DNA of 64,000 nucleotides, taken from positions 54,734 through 118,733 of the forward strand of contig NZ_JARVRX010000027.1 in assembly GCF_030209435.1 (NCBI RefSeq), in the 5' to 3' direction. Under the pieces are notes generated by a model that did not search any database, had not been told where the DNA came from, and saw nothing but the letters and a program-made list of their open reading frames with translations. Of the stretch, positions 49,490-58,327 are shown in pieces; position 1 is the stretch's first letter, and every line of letters begins with the position of its first letter. This DNA is from Mycolicibacterium sp. lyk4-40-TYG-92. Its GTDB lineage: Bacteria > Actinomycetota > Actinomycetes > Mycobacteriales > Mycobacteriaceae. Both the position numbers and the translations under genes were made by a program.

Positions 49490-50428
49490 ATGAGCACAAC
49501 ATGGGACTGCATCGTCGTCGGTGGCGGAGCCGCGGGCTTGAGCGCGGGTCTGGTACTGGGCCGGGCGCGGCGACGAACGCTGCTCGTCGACGCGGGCCGG
49601 CAGAGCAACCAGCCCGCCCACGGCATCGGCGGGCTGCTGGGGCACGACGGCCGACCGCCGGGCGAGCTGTACGAGGCCGGGCGGCAAGAGATAGCCGCCT
49701 ACCCGTCCGTCGAACTGCGCACCGGTGAGGTGGTGGCCGGCGAGCGTGCCGGCGACGTGTTCGAACTGGAACTGTCCGACGGTCGGCGGGAGCGCACGCG
49801 TCGGGTGCTGCTGGCCGCCGGCATGGAGTACCGGCCGCCTGCGCTGCCCGGGCTCGCGCAGTTGTGGGGGCGGTCGGTGTTCCACTGCCCGTTCTGCCAC
49901 GGCTGGGAGGTACGCGATCAGCCTCTGGCGGTACTGGCCAACGGCAAACGCGCAGTGCAGTCGTCGGTATTGCTCAGAGCATGGAGCGACGACGTTGTGC
50001 TCCTGACCGCAGGACCGGCCGAGCTCGACGGGCAGGCCCGATCTCAGTTGGCCGCGGTAGGCGTCACGGTCGATGAGCGGCCCATTGCCGAACTCGCCTC
50101 AAGCAATGGCGAATTGGAAGCCATCGTGTTCGCCGACGGAACCCGGCTGACACGCAGCGGTCTGCTCGTCGCGACGACACTGCATCAGCGATCGCAGTTG
50201 GCGCAACAGCTCGGGGTCGGATTCGGTGAGCCGACGCCGACGACACCGAGCCCCATCGCAATCGATGCGCTCTGCCGGACAACAGTTCCCGGAGTCTTCG
50301 CCGCCGGCGACAACGCCACTGCGCAAATGCCGCAGGTCGCCTCGGCGATCGCGACAGGCTCGCTCGCGGCCACCTCGATCGTGCAGAGTTTATTGGCCGA
50401 GGACGCCGGCCTACCGATACCCACATGA
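49490..50428 (+). CDS. Thioredoxin-reductase-like NAD(P)/FAD oxidoreductase
   Basis: The 312-residue flavoprotein resembles thioredoxin reductase: FAD motif CIVVGGGAAGLSAGLVLGRA near residue 7, redox pair C133-PF-C136 (FHCPFCHGWEV) and the FAD-binding GVFAAGDNA segment. The second-half nucleotide site lacks a clean GGG motif, as in diflavin-like or FAD-only relatives such as GliT/HlmI dithiol oxidases. AGGAGGATTAGGTC precedes ATG 49490, 12 bp after MmpL. It may oxidise a dithiol or use an unusual electron donor. Confidence 0.85.
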   Translation: MSTTWDCIVVGGGAAGLSAGLVLGRARRRTLLVDAGRQSNQPAHGIGGLLGHDGRPPGELYEAGRQEIAAYPSVELRTGEVVAGERAGDVFELELSDGRRERTRRVLLAAGMEYRPPALPGLAQLWGRSVFHCPFCHGWEVRDQPLAVLANGKRAVQSSVLLRAWSDDVVLLTAGPAELDGQARSQLAAVGVTVDERPIAELASSNGELEAIVFADGTRLTRSGLLVATTLHQRSQLAQQLGVGFGEPTPTTPSPIAIDALCRTTVPGVFAAGDNATAQMPQVASAIATGSLAATSIVQSLLAEDAGLPIPT

Positions 50429-50604
50429 ACGAGACCACCACCAACGGTGAGCTGACAATCGGTTCTACCGACGCACCTACAAGTTGCGCCAATTGCCCTG
50501 GAATCAAAGGACTCTGGTTAATGCGCCTTTCAAATAATTCCGCAAGGATGGCCCATGTCAAAGCGACCCATATCCGAGTTGGGTTCAGACTTGAACTCGC
50601 ATGA
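50425..50604 (+). CDS. Possible 59-residue frame overlapping the methyltransferase start
   Basis: A frame opens at ATG 50425, overlapping the oxidoreductase stop by 4 bp, and ends inside the methyltransferase gene. The product is unrecognised and holds two cysteines (SCANCPG). It may be a leader that couples translation into the methyltransferase, or a former N terminus of that enzyme put out of frame. Weak evidence. Confidence 0.25.
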   Translation: MNETTTNGELTIGSTDAPTSCANCPGIKGLWLMRLSNNSARMAHVKATHIRVGFRLELA

Positions 50605-51460
50605 TCGGCCCATAGATTTCACCCAACCGACCAACGACGAGCAGGCCAATCACTGGAAAGCGACAACTGGATACGCCTGGGTCGACGCGCAGGACCTACT
50701 GGACCAGATGATGAAGGGATTGGAAGACCTGCTCGCCGACGGCGTGGCAGTCGGATCGGGGCGGCGGGTGCTCGACGTCGGCTGCGGTACCGGCGGCACC
50801 ACACTCGCCGTCGCGCGCAGACTCGGCACCGAAGGCCACTGCGTCGGTGCCGACGTGTCCGAACCGATGATCGCCGCCGCCCGCGCCAGGGCCGAACGTG
50901 ACGGTATACCAGCGAGTTTCATCCTCGCCGACGTACAGACCCATCCGTTTGAGCGTGCGAGCGTCGACACGATCATCTCGCGGTTCGGCGTCATGTTCTT
51001 CAACGACCCGGTCCAGGCCTTCGCGAACCTACGGCGCGCTGCAACCGACGACGCCACGCTGCGCGTCATCGCCTGGCGCAGCGCCGCGGAGAATCCGTTC
51101 ATGACGACTGGCCTGCGTGAGGCCGCCTCGCTGCTGCCGAACCTTCCCGCCCCCGCGGCAGATGGCCCGGGCCAATTCTCCTTCGCCGACCCGCAACGAG
51201 TCGCCGCCATCCTCGACGCGGGCGGCTGGGCCGACGTCGACCTCCAGCCGATCGACATCCAGTGCACTCTGCCCGAACCGGAATTGATCGGCTTCTTCAC
51301 CCAGTTGGGTCCTGTCGGGCTGGCCCTTCAAGGCAAGGACGAACGGACCCGCGCGCTAGTCGCCGAGGCCGTCCGACCCGCCTTTGATCCCTTTGTGAAC
51401 GGAACCGAGGTCCGGTACACCGCCGCGTGCTGGATGATCAGCGCCCACGCATCGGACTAA
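50555..51460 (+). CDS. Class I SAM-dependent methyltransferase
   Basis: The 301-residue protein has the SAM-binding motif RRVLDVGCGTGGTTLAVARRLG near residue 70 and the acidic loop GADVSEPMIAAARARA. Residues from about 20 (FTQPTNDEQANHWKATTGYAWVDAQDLLDQM) match a mycobacterial family of UbiE/arsenite-like methyltransferases. AAGGATG precedes ATG 50555. It is in line with the thioredoxin-reductase-like gene, an arrangement that suggests modification of a thiol or small metabolite. Substrate is unknown. Confidence 0.85.
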   Translation: MSKRPISELGSDLNSHDRPIDFTQPTNDEQANHWKATTGYAWVDAQDLLDQMMKGLEDLLADGVAVGSGRRVLDVGCGTGGTTLAVARRLGTEGHCVGADVSEPMIAAARARAERDGIPASFILADVQTHPFERASVDTIISRFGVMFFNDPVQAFANLRRAATDDATLRVIAWRSAAENPFMTTGLREAASLLPNLPAPAADGPGQFSFADPQRVAAILDAGGWADVDLQPIDIQCTLPEPELIGFFTQLGPVGLALQGKDERTRALVAEAVRPAFDPFVNGTEVRYTAACWMISAHASD

Positions 51461-51679
51461 CCGTCGACACCAGGCTGAATCACCTTCCCGCACAGCTATT
51501 TCCGCGCCGGACGGGGCGCATCATCGGGTCAGCGCCACCGAGGACGGCGCCCCGGACGAGCCCAGCGCACCAAACTCATCGGTCAGCGGCCCGTTGGACC
51601 CCGACACTCTCATCCCCTTCCTCAGGACTGCCATTGCCAACACCAATAGCATTGCTGTGCTGAGGTATTCATGGCATCA

Positions 51680-52621
51680 TCACGTTACAACTATCGGGAC
51701 TACCGGCGCGAACTCCGACTCAGCAGCGAAATGCCGACGCAAGAAATGCAACTGGTGCTCAACGATGGCATCGAACCAGTCACCACCGGGATAAACGTCG
51801 AAGTGGTCGCATGGATAGTGGCGTACGTCGGCCCGGCAGCGAAACGCAGCCTTACGGGCCGGCTCCGGCGGCGCAGACAGATCATTGTCCGCGATCTGCA
51901 TCAGGACAGGGCAGCTCACCCGAGCGGCTTTACGAGCCGGTCGATAGAGCGCCGCCCCCAACACCGACCTCGCGGGTACTGCATTGACTGCTGTACTGCC
52001 GGCCATCTTGGCGTAGCCAGCGGCGGCGCCCGGGGCCGACATCACCGCGGTCGTACCGGGCTCCCCGACTACGGACACCGACACCCGGGGCGCACCCCGC
52101 ACTGCGGCGAGCGAATCACGCATCGCAGCTAGTGCCATCCGCAAGGCAGCCAAAGGCGATCGCTGTAGGACCAGCTGGATCGCGGCGGGTCCACTGACGG
52201 CCGGGGTAACAGCAATGACCCCTGCCACCGAAGGGTCGCCCGCTGCCACGGCGATTACGTGGCCCGACGACAGCGAAACACCCCACAACACAATCCGGGC
52301 CGGATCGACACCGGCCAGCGTGCGCGCGTGGCTGATCGCTGCCCGGTAATCGGATTCGTGAGATCGGGGGTTGACATCGACCGGCGTCCCGAGAGCGGCG
52401 TTGCGCCCAAAGCCGCGATAATCGAAGGCGAGCACGTCGAGGCCTGCCGCCGAGAGTCGTTCTGCGTACTCGGCCAGCCCGCTGTCCACCGTAGCGCTGA
52501 ATCCGTGTGCCATCACCACACACGGGCGGTGGCTGTCGAGAACGAAATCATCCCCAACACCGACGTAATGCGTTGCATAACAATTCTTTCCATGGGACTG
52601 AAAGGATACGGTGCTAGGCAT
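51680..52621 (-). CDS. Alpha/beta hydrolase, paralogue of the 14209 gene
   Basis: The 313-residue hydrolase shares its plan with the gene at 14209: MAHGFSATVDSG oxyanion segment, VLAFDYRGFG, and the nucleophile region RIVLWGVSLSSGH, where Ser in GVSLSSG replaces GSSFSGG. A candidate acid is in IADNDLSAP and His is in CDHFDVY. GGAG precedes ATG 52621. It overlaps the monooxygenase stop by 8 bp. Hydrolysis of an ester made by that monooxygenase, or of a side product, would fit. Confidence 0.82.
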   Translation of the reverse strand: MPSTVSFQSHGKNCYATHYVGVGDDFVLDSHRPCVVMAHGFSATVDSGLAEYAERLSAAGLDVLAFDYRGFGRNAALGTPVDVNPRSHESDYRAAISHARTLAGVDPARIVLWGVSLSSGHVIAVAAGDPSVAGVIAVTPAVSGPAAIQLVLQRSPLAALRMALAAMRDSLAAVRGAPRVSVSVVGEPGTTAVMSAPGAAAGYAKMAGSTAVNAVPARSVLGAALYRPARKAARVSCPVLMQIADNDLSAPPEPARKAAFRCRADVRHYPCDHFDVYPGGDWFDAIVEHQLHFLRRHFAAESEFAPVVPIVVT

Positions 52622-53993
52622 GAGTCTGCTCCAGGTGTTGAGCGGCGCGGCCAGCCAGCACGACAGGACCGAGGCGTCGCGCCCTCTCTGTGCCAGCAGG
52701 GATCTCGCGATGGTTGATGTCGTGGTTGTAGACCGGGGTGTCCATCTGCTGGGTATGGCGAGGCCGGTCGCTTACGTGCCCGCGGTCGCGCTTGTCGTCC
52801 CGAGCGATGGCCAAATGCATCGCGGCCTCATCGGGCGTGCGGTAGGTGCCCGCCAGATAGCGTGCGGCCAATTGCGCCTGGCATTCGACAAAGGGGAACA
52901 GAGTCGGAAGGGCTTGTCCGAATCCTACGAGGACCAGGTCATCGACGCCGGGCTTGAACATCCGCTTGAATAGGTCGATCTTGTTGCCGGGCGCGCTCAG
53001 GAACTCGGCGTCGAAGAACGGGAAAGAGATGTTGTACCCGGTGGCCCAGATGATGACGTCGACTTCTTCCACGGAACCGTCAACGAAGCGAACTTTGTTG
53101 CCTTCCAGCGCCTGCACGTTGGGTTTGGCGACGACGTCGCCAGATCCGAGCCGAACCAGCAGTTCGGCAGACTGGGTGGGATGGGCCTCCATGAAGTTGT
53201 GATCGGGCCGCGGGAGACCGTAGTTCTCCATATTGCCCGATAACAGCTTCGGCAGGATACGAGCGGCGATCTTCTGTGGGCGCAACGGAAGCCGCGGCTG
53301 CAAGGCCAGCAGTTGGTCTACCGGGACGCCCATCAGGTACTTCGGCACTACCCACGCTCCCGATCTAGTCGACAGAAACACCTGATTGCGGTTGCTCTTC
53401 TGCGACAGCTCGGACGTGATGTCTGAGGCGCTGTTGCCGATTCCGACGACCAGGATTCGCTTGCCGCGCAGGTCTTTCGGGTCGGACGGGTCAATGTAGT
53501 AGTGGGAGTGCATCTGCTCGCCGGTGAACTCGCCAGGGAATTCGGCGTAGCGCGGGTCCCAGTGATGCCCATTGGCGACCACCAAGGCGTCATACAGATC
53601 GCTCTCCCCCGCCGCAGTTGTCAGCTCCCAGCCACCACCGGGCAGCCGGCGTGCATGTTTGACAGGTGTCTCAAACCGGATGTGCCGCTTGATGTTGAAG
53701 GCCAGGCAGTAATCCTCGAGGTACTGCTGCACCTGGGTGTGATGCGGAAAGTCGGGGTAGGCCTTCGAGATGGCGAAGTCGCGGAAACGCAGTCCTTCCT
53801 TGGACGTGTCGATGTGCAGGGACCGGTAAGCACTTGAATGGCCGTTCGAATTCTTGAAGGCCCAGTTGCCACCGACGCGGTCACCCGACTCGTAGACGGT
53901 GTAGTCGATGCCGTAGTCGCCCAGATTTTTCCCGGTGGTTAACCCGCTGATTCCTGCGCCAATGACGGCGACCTTGGGTTTTTGAGTTGCCAA
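52614..53993 (-). CDS. Flavin-containing monooxygenase
   Basis: A 459-residue FMO-type enzyme. The FAD motif VAVIGAGISGLTTG is near residue 8, the FMO fingerprint region reads FTGEQMHSHYY (F-x-G-xxx-H-xxx-Y), and the NADPH site is VVGIGNSASD. The final ATGY segment is present (IIWATGYNISFPFF). I favour TTG 53993, which has GGAGG 5 bp upstream; ATG 54005 or 54011 are alternatives lacking a site. It would oxygenate a soft heteroatom or perform a Baeyer-Villiger reaction. It is divergent from a TetR regulator. Confidence 0.85.
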   Translation of the reverse strand: MATQKPKVAVIGAGISGLTTGKNLGDYGIDYTVYESGDRVGGNWAFKNSNGHSSAYRSLHIDTSKEGLRFRDFAISKAYPDFPHHTQVQQYLEDYCLAFNIKRHIRFETPVKHARRLPGGGWELTTAAGESDLYDALVVANGHHWDPRYAEFPGEFTGEQMHSHYYIDPSDPKDLRGKRILVVGIGNSASDITSELSQKSNRNQVFLSTRSGAWVVPKYLMGVPVDQLLALQPRLPLRPQKIAARILPKLLSGNMENYGLPRPDHNFMEAHPTQSAELLVRLGSGDVVAKPNVQALEGNKVRFVDGSVEEVDVIIWATGYNISFPFFDAEFLSAPGNKIDLFKRMFKPGVDDLVLVGFGQALPTLFPFVECQAQLAARYLAGTYRTPDEAAMHLAIARDDKRDRGHVSDRPRHTQQMDTPVYNHDINHREIPAGTERARRLGPVVLAGRAAQHLEQTHA

Positions 53994-54033
53994 TGTGTCC
54001 TCCATGACCATGACGGCACGCACTTTCGGGCGT

Positions 54034-54062
54034 AGTTGTGGCGCAACTCATACTAGGCCTAG
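54034..54062. promoter_or_regulatory. Operator candidates between the FMO and TetR genes
   Basis: Two palindromes sit side by side in the short divergent region. AGTTG-N5-CAACT covers 54034-54048, and the perfect 10-bp CTAGGCCTAG covers 54053-54062. The second lies 10 bp before the TetR ATG. They are likely sites for the TetR protein. Confidence 0.55.
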
Positions 54063-54071
54063 AATCGACGC

Positions 54072-54752
54072 ATGTCCAAAAAAATCGACAACTGTCGAAA
54101 AATGGAATCGGAAGCACTCCTTGTGACCGATACCGCGCGTTGGTCCGCAGCCCGGGTGCGCAAGAGCGACCTAACCCGCCAGCGGATCCTCGAGTCACTC
54201 GAAGAGCTACTGCGAACCAGCAGCATCGATGAACTAAGCGTCAACGAAATCGCCGCGGCCGCCGGCGTGCGGCGAACCGGCTTCTACTTTTACTTCCCGA
54301 GCAAAGCAGTGGCCGTCGCAACATTGCTCGACGAGCTTTACGACGAAACATTTACTGGCGCCAGTCAATTCATGACCAGATCGAACGATCCCACAGTTGC
54401 ACTGCGTGCGGCCTTCGAGAACCTCTGGGCCCTATGGCAGCGCCACCGTCCACTGATGCTGGCCGTCTTGGATGCACGCGCGACAGATCGCGAGGCCGCC
54501 GAAATCTGGGAGCGTTGGCTCGAGCGGTTCGTAGCCCCCGTCGCCGAGGTAGTGAGCATCGACCGCAGCGCAGGCGTCGCAGCTCCTGGTCCAGAACCTG
54601 CGTTATTGCTGCGCCCGCTGCTGTCGATGAACGAACGCAGCCTGGAACGCCTACTTCGTACCGGTGGCACCGCCGAGCAGGTCGCCGCCGAACTTGATGC
54701 GCTCGCGGTCATCTGGTCGCGGACGCTATACGGAGGCGGCCAGAACTCTTGA
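54072..54752 (+). CDS. TetR-family transcriptional regulator
   Basis: The 226-residue TetR protein has the helix-turn-helix LTRQRILESLEELLRTSSIDELSVNEIAAAAGVRRTGFYFYFPSKAVAV, followed by a C-terminal domain like the EthR group. EthR is the TetR-type repressor divergent from a Baeyer-Villiger monooxygenase (ethA). Here too the gene is divergent from a flavin monooxygenase, so the EthA/EthR arrangement is repeated. The monooxygenase is an FMO-type relative, not EthA itself. Confidence 0.82.
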   Translation: MSKKIDNCRKMESEALLVTDTARWSAARVRKSDLTRQRILESLEELLRTSSIDELSVNEIAAAAGVRRTGFYFYFPSKAVAVATLLDELYDETFTGASQFMTRSNDPTVALRAAFENLWALWQRHRPLMLAVLDARATDREAAEIWERWLERFVAPVAEVVSIDRSAGVAAPGPEPALLLRPLLSMNERSLERLLRTGGTAEQVAAELDALAVIWSRTLYGGGQNS

Positions 54753-55619
54753 AAGGGATGGGCTCAAGCCGAACAGCAAAGCCGTTTGTGTCAGCACACC
54801 GGCCGATGCACGCGCTTCTGCGACCAGCGCACGACCGTCCGCTGCGACGGACGGTGCTATGCAATGACGGTTAGAACTGTGCGCCATGGCGCCAATCGAG
54901 GACTTGTCCGCCCTGCTGACCATCAACGCCCACCGCGTACACGACGGACCGCATATGCCGCATTCCGCCTCCGTCGGCAGGCGATCTCATCGATTCGACG
55001 TGGAGGTCGCGATACCGTATGCCGCCCTTGCGTACCGCACAACGCCTCGCCGAAGGCGTGGCCGCCCCAGTGCAGATGCCGCCGACCGCCGCTACGCCAA
55101 TCGTGTTGCTTTACAGCGATGTTCGAGTTCAAGCGGGCCGATACCGACCACAGCGTGCGAGAGTCGATGAGGCTTCAGAAACGCCTCCCCTACAGATCCA
55201 CAGTGAAATGGGTCCGCATATCACTCCCGAGATCGGAATCTCGTGGGGCCCGTATCCACGTTTCGGGTCGACTGCGGCGCCAGCGGCCCCGTTCAAACGC
55301 CCTCGCCGCCAAAGGGTGTGGTGCCCTGGCGACCACGTTTTCTCTTTCGGCATTGCACGACGGCACCTTCATTCGCGAGTACCGCGCGAAGGAGGAATGC
55401 ATATTTGTCGCATGCTGACTTCAGGAATCACATACCCCGGGGCACGCCGCCAGCCGACGAGCGGAGGTGGCCAAAGTCATCGTTTCGAATATAAAATCAA
55501 TTATGCTGGTCTGCGGGAGTTGGCGAGCGTAAGTCGGCTCCAGCTCGTTCCCCTAATCTGCGCGGGCGTGCACACACATACCTGTCGCAGTAAGGGCATC
55601 TGTGTGGAAGAGGTGCACG
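54753..55619. other. 867-bp region without a supportable gene
   Basis: Several frames of 60-215 codons exist on both strands, but none matches a family and all are rich in Arg, Pro and His typical of reverse-frame noise. Codon periodicity seems weak and AT content is somewhat raised near 55480. A single 12-mer (ACAGGTATGTGT on the minus strand, near 55577) resembles the 23.2-kb array unit, but it stands alone. I read this as decayed DNA. Confidence 0.5.
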
Positions 55620-56597
55620 ATGCGTACGGTCCGCGTCTCCAAGCATGGCCCCCCAGAGGTTCTTGAGGTCATCGAGGTACTCACCGAACCGCTTCCACCA
55701 CCGGGTCATGTCACGATCGACGTCGCTTACGCTGGAGTTAACTTCGCTGATGCGATGTTTCGTCGCGGCGCGCTAAAAAAGGTGTTGCCGTTGGTGCCCG
55801 GTATTGAGGTCTCGGGATGGATTCGCGACGTCGGCACCGATGTCACGCAAATGTCCGCGGGGCAGCCTGTCGCAGCACTGACGATCGTCAACCTAGGTGG
55901 TTACGCGGACATCGTCACCGTTGACGCTCGGATGGTCGTTCCGCTGCCGCATGACAGTGATTCTCTTCTCCAACGTGCCGCCGGAACCCCGTCCAACACG
56001 ACGACGGCGATCATGTCGCTGGATCGCGCTCAGCTGCGACAGCGAGAAACAATCCTTATCCATTCGGCGGCCAGCGGGCTGGGCAGCCAGCTCAGCCAAA
56101 TCGCCGCCCAACGGGGAGCCGGCGAGATCATCGGGACCGTGGGCGCCGCCGACAAGCTTCCCGCGGCTCGATCCTTCGGTTGCACGTCGGTCATGCTGCG
56201 TGATGAATGGCTCTCAAAACCAACATGTTTCGCTCAACCTGATGTGATCGTGGACCCTGTCGGCGGCCCCACGCGAATCGCAAGCATCCAGACGCTGCAA
56301 CCAGACGGTCGGATCGTCGTTCTCGGCAATGCTTCGAAGTCCGCAGACGTACCAGTCGGAGCCAACGAGCTGTTCCTGACAAGTCGCACCGTCGTCGGGT
56401 TCAGCCTGGGGCGCATCGCAGCCGATCGGCCCGATGCAGTGACACCGGCGCTCGCTGAAGCCATACGACTGGTTAGTAGCGGGGCAGTCGACGTTCCTAT
56501 CAACGCGATCGTCGAACTGGCTGACGCGGCTGAAGCCCATCGCCGTATTGAATCCGGTGCGACAACCGGCAAGACCGTGCTGCGCGTGCGCAAGTGA
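55620..56597 (+). CDS. Quinone-oxidoreductase-like medium-chain reductase
   Basis: The 325-residue MDR protein follows quinone oxidoreductase. The N-terminal substrate domain has GHVTIDVAYAGVNFADAMFRRG and VPGIEVSGWIRDVG. The cofactor domain has the NADPH motif SAASGLGSQLSQIA, and DVIVDPVGG comes late. No zinc ligands are evident. GAAGAGG precedes ATG 55620. It stands alone between two decayed stretches and may be the only live survivor of a former operon. Confidence 0.85.
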   Translation: MRTVRVSKHGPPEVLEVIEVLTEPLPPPGHVTIDVAYAGVNFADAMFRRGALKKVLPLVPGIEVSGWIRDVGTDVTQMSAGQPVAALTIVNLGGYADIVTVDARMVVPLPHDSDSLLQRAAGTPSNTTTAIMSLDRAQLRQRETILIHSAASGLGSQLSQIAAQRGAGEIIGTVGAADKLPAARSFGCTSVMLRDEWLSKPTCFAQPDVIVDPVGGPTRIASIQTLQPDGRIVVLGNASKSADVPVGANELFLTSRTVVGFSLGRIAADRPDAVTPALAEAIRLVSSGAVDVPINAIVELADAAEAHRRIESGATTGKTVLRVRK

Positions 56598-57062
56598 ACA
56601 ATCACTTCGCACACGAGAGCACACTGTGCGCTACGCGACCACGCGGCGCACCGCCGAAGGAACCAGAATCCGGCAACTGGACTTGCTGTTCGCGAACCTC
56701 ATCGCAACAGGAAGACCGGGACAATCCGAGAGGGCTGCGTGGCCACGGACTCGACAGCCCCGAGGCAATACACGCAGCCCTGGAACACATTTGGATCGCA
56801 ACGATGTTCGGGGCAACCGCGCGAGCGAGGAGCTGACAGTGATTGTGGTCGCCATCGACGCGGGATATCAGGCCGCCACGCAGACGACCAACATCCTCGA
56901 GGTACGAGATATGTTGCGGCCGAGAATCATTAGGCACCATGGGCCACTCGATGCACATTCCGAGGCATCACACTGCGGCCAAAATTTGGACTCCCAGGCG
57001 CGTTTCCTACGCGACCTGGTGTCCCCCATCCAAAGGCGGTCCCCGCGTGAAAGCTGTACAAC
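56598..57062. other. 465-bp decayed stretch upstream of the phosphotransferase remnant
   Basis: No gene can be supported. The reading frame of the following phosphotransferase is closed by a TGA at 57046-57048, and recognisable N-terminal kinase sequence is not found in other frames. The simplest reading is loss of the 5' half of that gene by deletion and drift. Confidence 0.5.
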
Positions 57063-57773
57063 TTGTGTCCCGCGCAGACTGTCGAACACATCGACGGCTG
57101 CACCGCCGATCAAGCCGATCTCGCACTCGGCCAAGCCGCGGCACTACACGCCGAGTCCTGGGGCCACGAGGCGCTCACGAAACAATCGTGGCTTCCCATC
57201 GAACATATCTGGAACGCATTGGCCGGGGGGCTGCCGCAGATTATCAACCCCTGGTTGCAGCGATTTGACGGCTATCTCAAACCCGACTTAATAGACGTGG
57301 TACACCGTCTGGGCCGCGAAGTGCCCGAATGGCTGGCGACACTTAGTGAGCACCGCACGCTGTGGCACGGCGACTTTCGGCTCGACAATCTCTTGTTCAA
57401 TGCCCAAGCCGGGCGGACACCGATCGCGGTCGTCGACTGGCAGAGTGTCTCCACGGCACCGGGCGTCATCGATGTGTCCTACCTGCTTGGTACGTCGCTG
57501 ACCGAGGCTGATCGGGCGACACACGAGCGAGCCCTCGTCGAGGAATACCACCGCCGCTTGATCTCTCGCGGTGTGACGGGGTATGACGCCGATCGATGCT
57601 GGCTGGAATATCGAGCACACGCGCTCTACGGGTTGATACTCACAATTCCCGTCTCCCTGGGTGTAGAGAGCACCAAACGCGGCGACACGATGTTTGGGGC
57701 CATGGCGAGCCGCGCAGCAGCCCAGATCGTGGACAACGACAGTTTCGCGGCGCTGGCGACGATGACCCGATGA
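57063..57773 (+). pseudogene. N-terminally truncated aminoglycoside-phosphotransferase-family protein
   Basis: About 236 residues of the C-terminal lobe of an APH/ecdysteroid-kinase-like phosphotransferase remain. The catalytic loop LWHGDFRLDNLLF and metal-site segment VVDWQSV are intact, followed by a normal helical C terminus. The ATP-binding N lobe (usually 100 or more residues) is missing. Immediately upstream the same frame reads KLYNLCPAQ after a stop, where relatives have an LxDLxPA segment. A TTG at 57063 is the only start. Probably a broken gene. Confidence 0.65.
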
Positions 57774-57814
57774 CCCGCACCCGAGCGCGATGCCATTAGC
57801 CGACGTGGCGAATA

Positions 57815-58312
57815 TCAGGTCCCAGCGGTACCGGAGGCACCAGTCATCAGTGACAACAGATAGCTCCCCCCGATCAGCTCTCCCCGCGCCGGTAACGCGC
57901 CGTACTGCCGCATCATCTCGGTGATTTCGTACTGTGCGAGATACCGAGACAACAAGCCCTCTCGAAATTCGAGGAATATGTCGCAACCGTAGGTGTCGAA
58001 CCGCCCAGAGCCATATCGGGCCGGGCCCGTACCGCTCTGCTTGAACAAGAACAATGCCCGACCATCGTCAACTGCCGTGAAGAACTGCACTTCCTCGAAG
58101 TGCACATCTGGCATGACTTTCCAGATCATGTCGACATACTTCGGCATATCATCAATGCCACTGATCACGTGCGGCCAGAAAACCGTGTCGTCCCAAACGA
58201 TTTCGGGATGCAGTAGCGCCAAGACCTGTTCTGTACTGTGCGAATTCCACGCGGCCCCCCAACGGGTGCCAAAGTCTCGCAGGAATTCTTCGCTCAGTGG
58301 CGTGGTGCTCAT
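57815..58312 (-). CDS. SnoaL-like (NTF2-fold) protein
   Basis: This 165-residue protein matches the SnoaL/NTF2 fold: RWGAAWNSHSTEQVLALLHPEIVWDDTVF near the N terminus, PDVHFEEVQFFTAVDDGRALFLFKQSG in the middle and RYLAQYEITEMMRQYGALPARG late. Such proteins act as isomerases, hydrolases or lyases on cyclic or aromatic compounds. It ends a three-gene minus-strand run with a thioesterase and a crotonase. The gap to the thioesterase is 15 bp. Confidence 0.78.
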   Translation of the reverse strand: MSTTPLSEEFLRDFGTRWGAAWNSHSTEQVLALLHPEIVWDDTVFWPHVISGIDDMPKYVDMIWKVMPDVHFEEVQFFTAVDDGRALFLFKQSGTGPARYGSGRFDTYGCDIFLEFREGLLSRYLAQYEITEMMRQYGALPARGELIGGSYLLSLMTGASGTAGT

Positions 58313-58327
58313 GTGTGCTTCTCCGTT

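Noticed and set aside
55574..55586. Single copy resembling the 12-bp array unit (minus strand ACAGGTATGTGT)
   Set aside because: Only one unit with no tandem neighbour. One partial match in 64 kb is expected by chance.
55019..55666. 215-codon frame overlapping the reductase start
   Set aside because: Arg/Pro/His-rich with no motif, and it overlaps the well-supported reductase start at 55620 in another frame.
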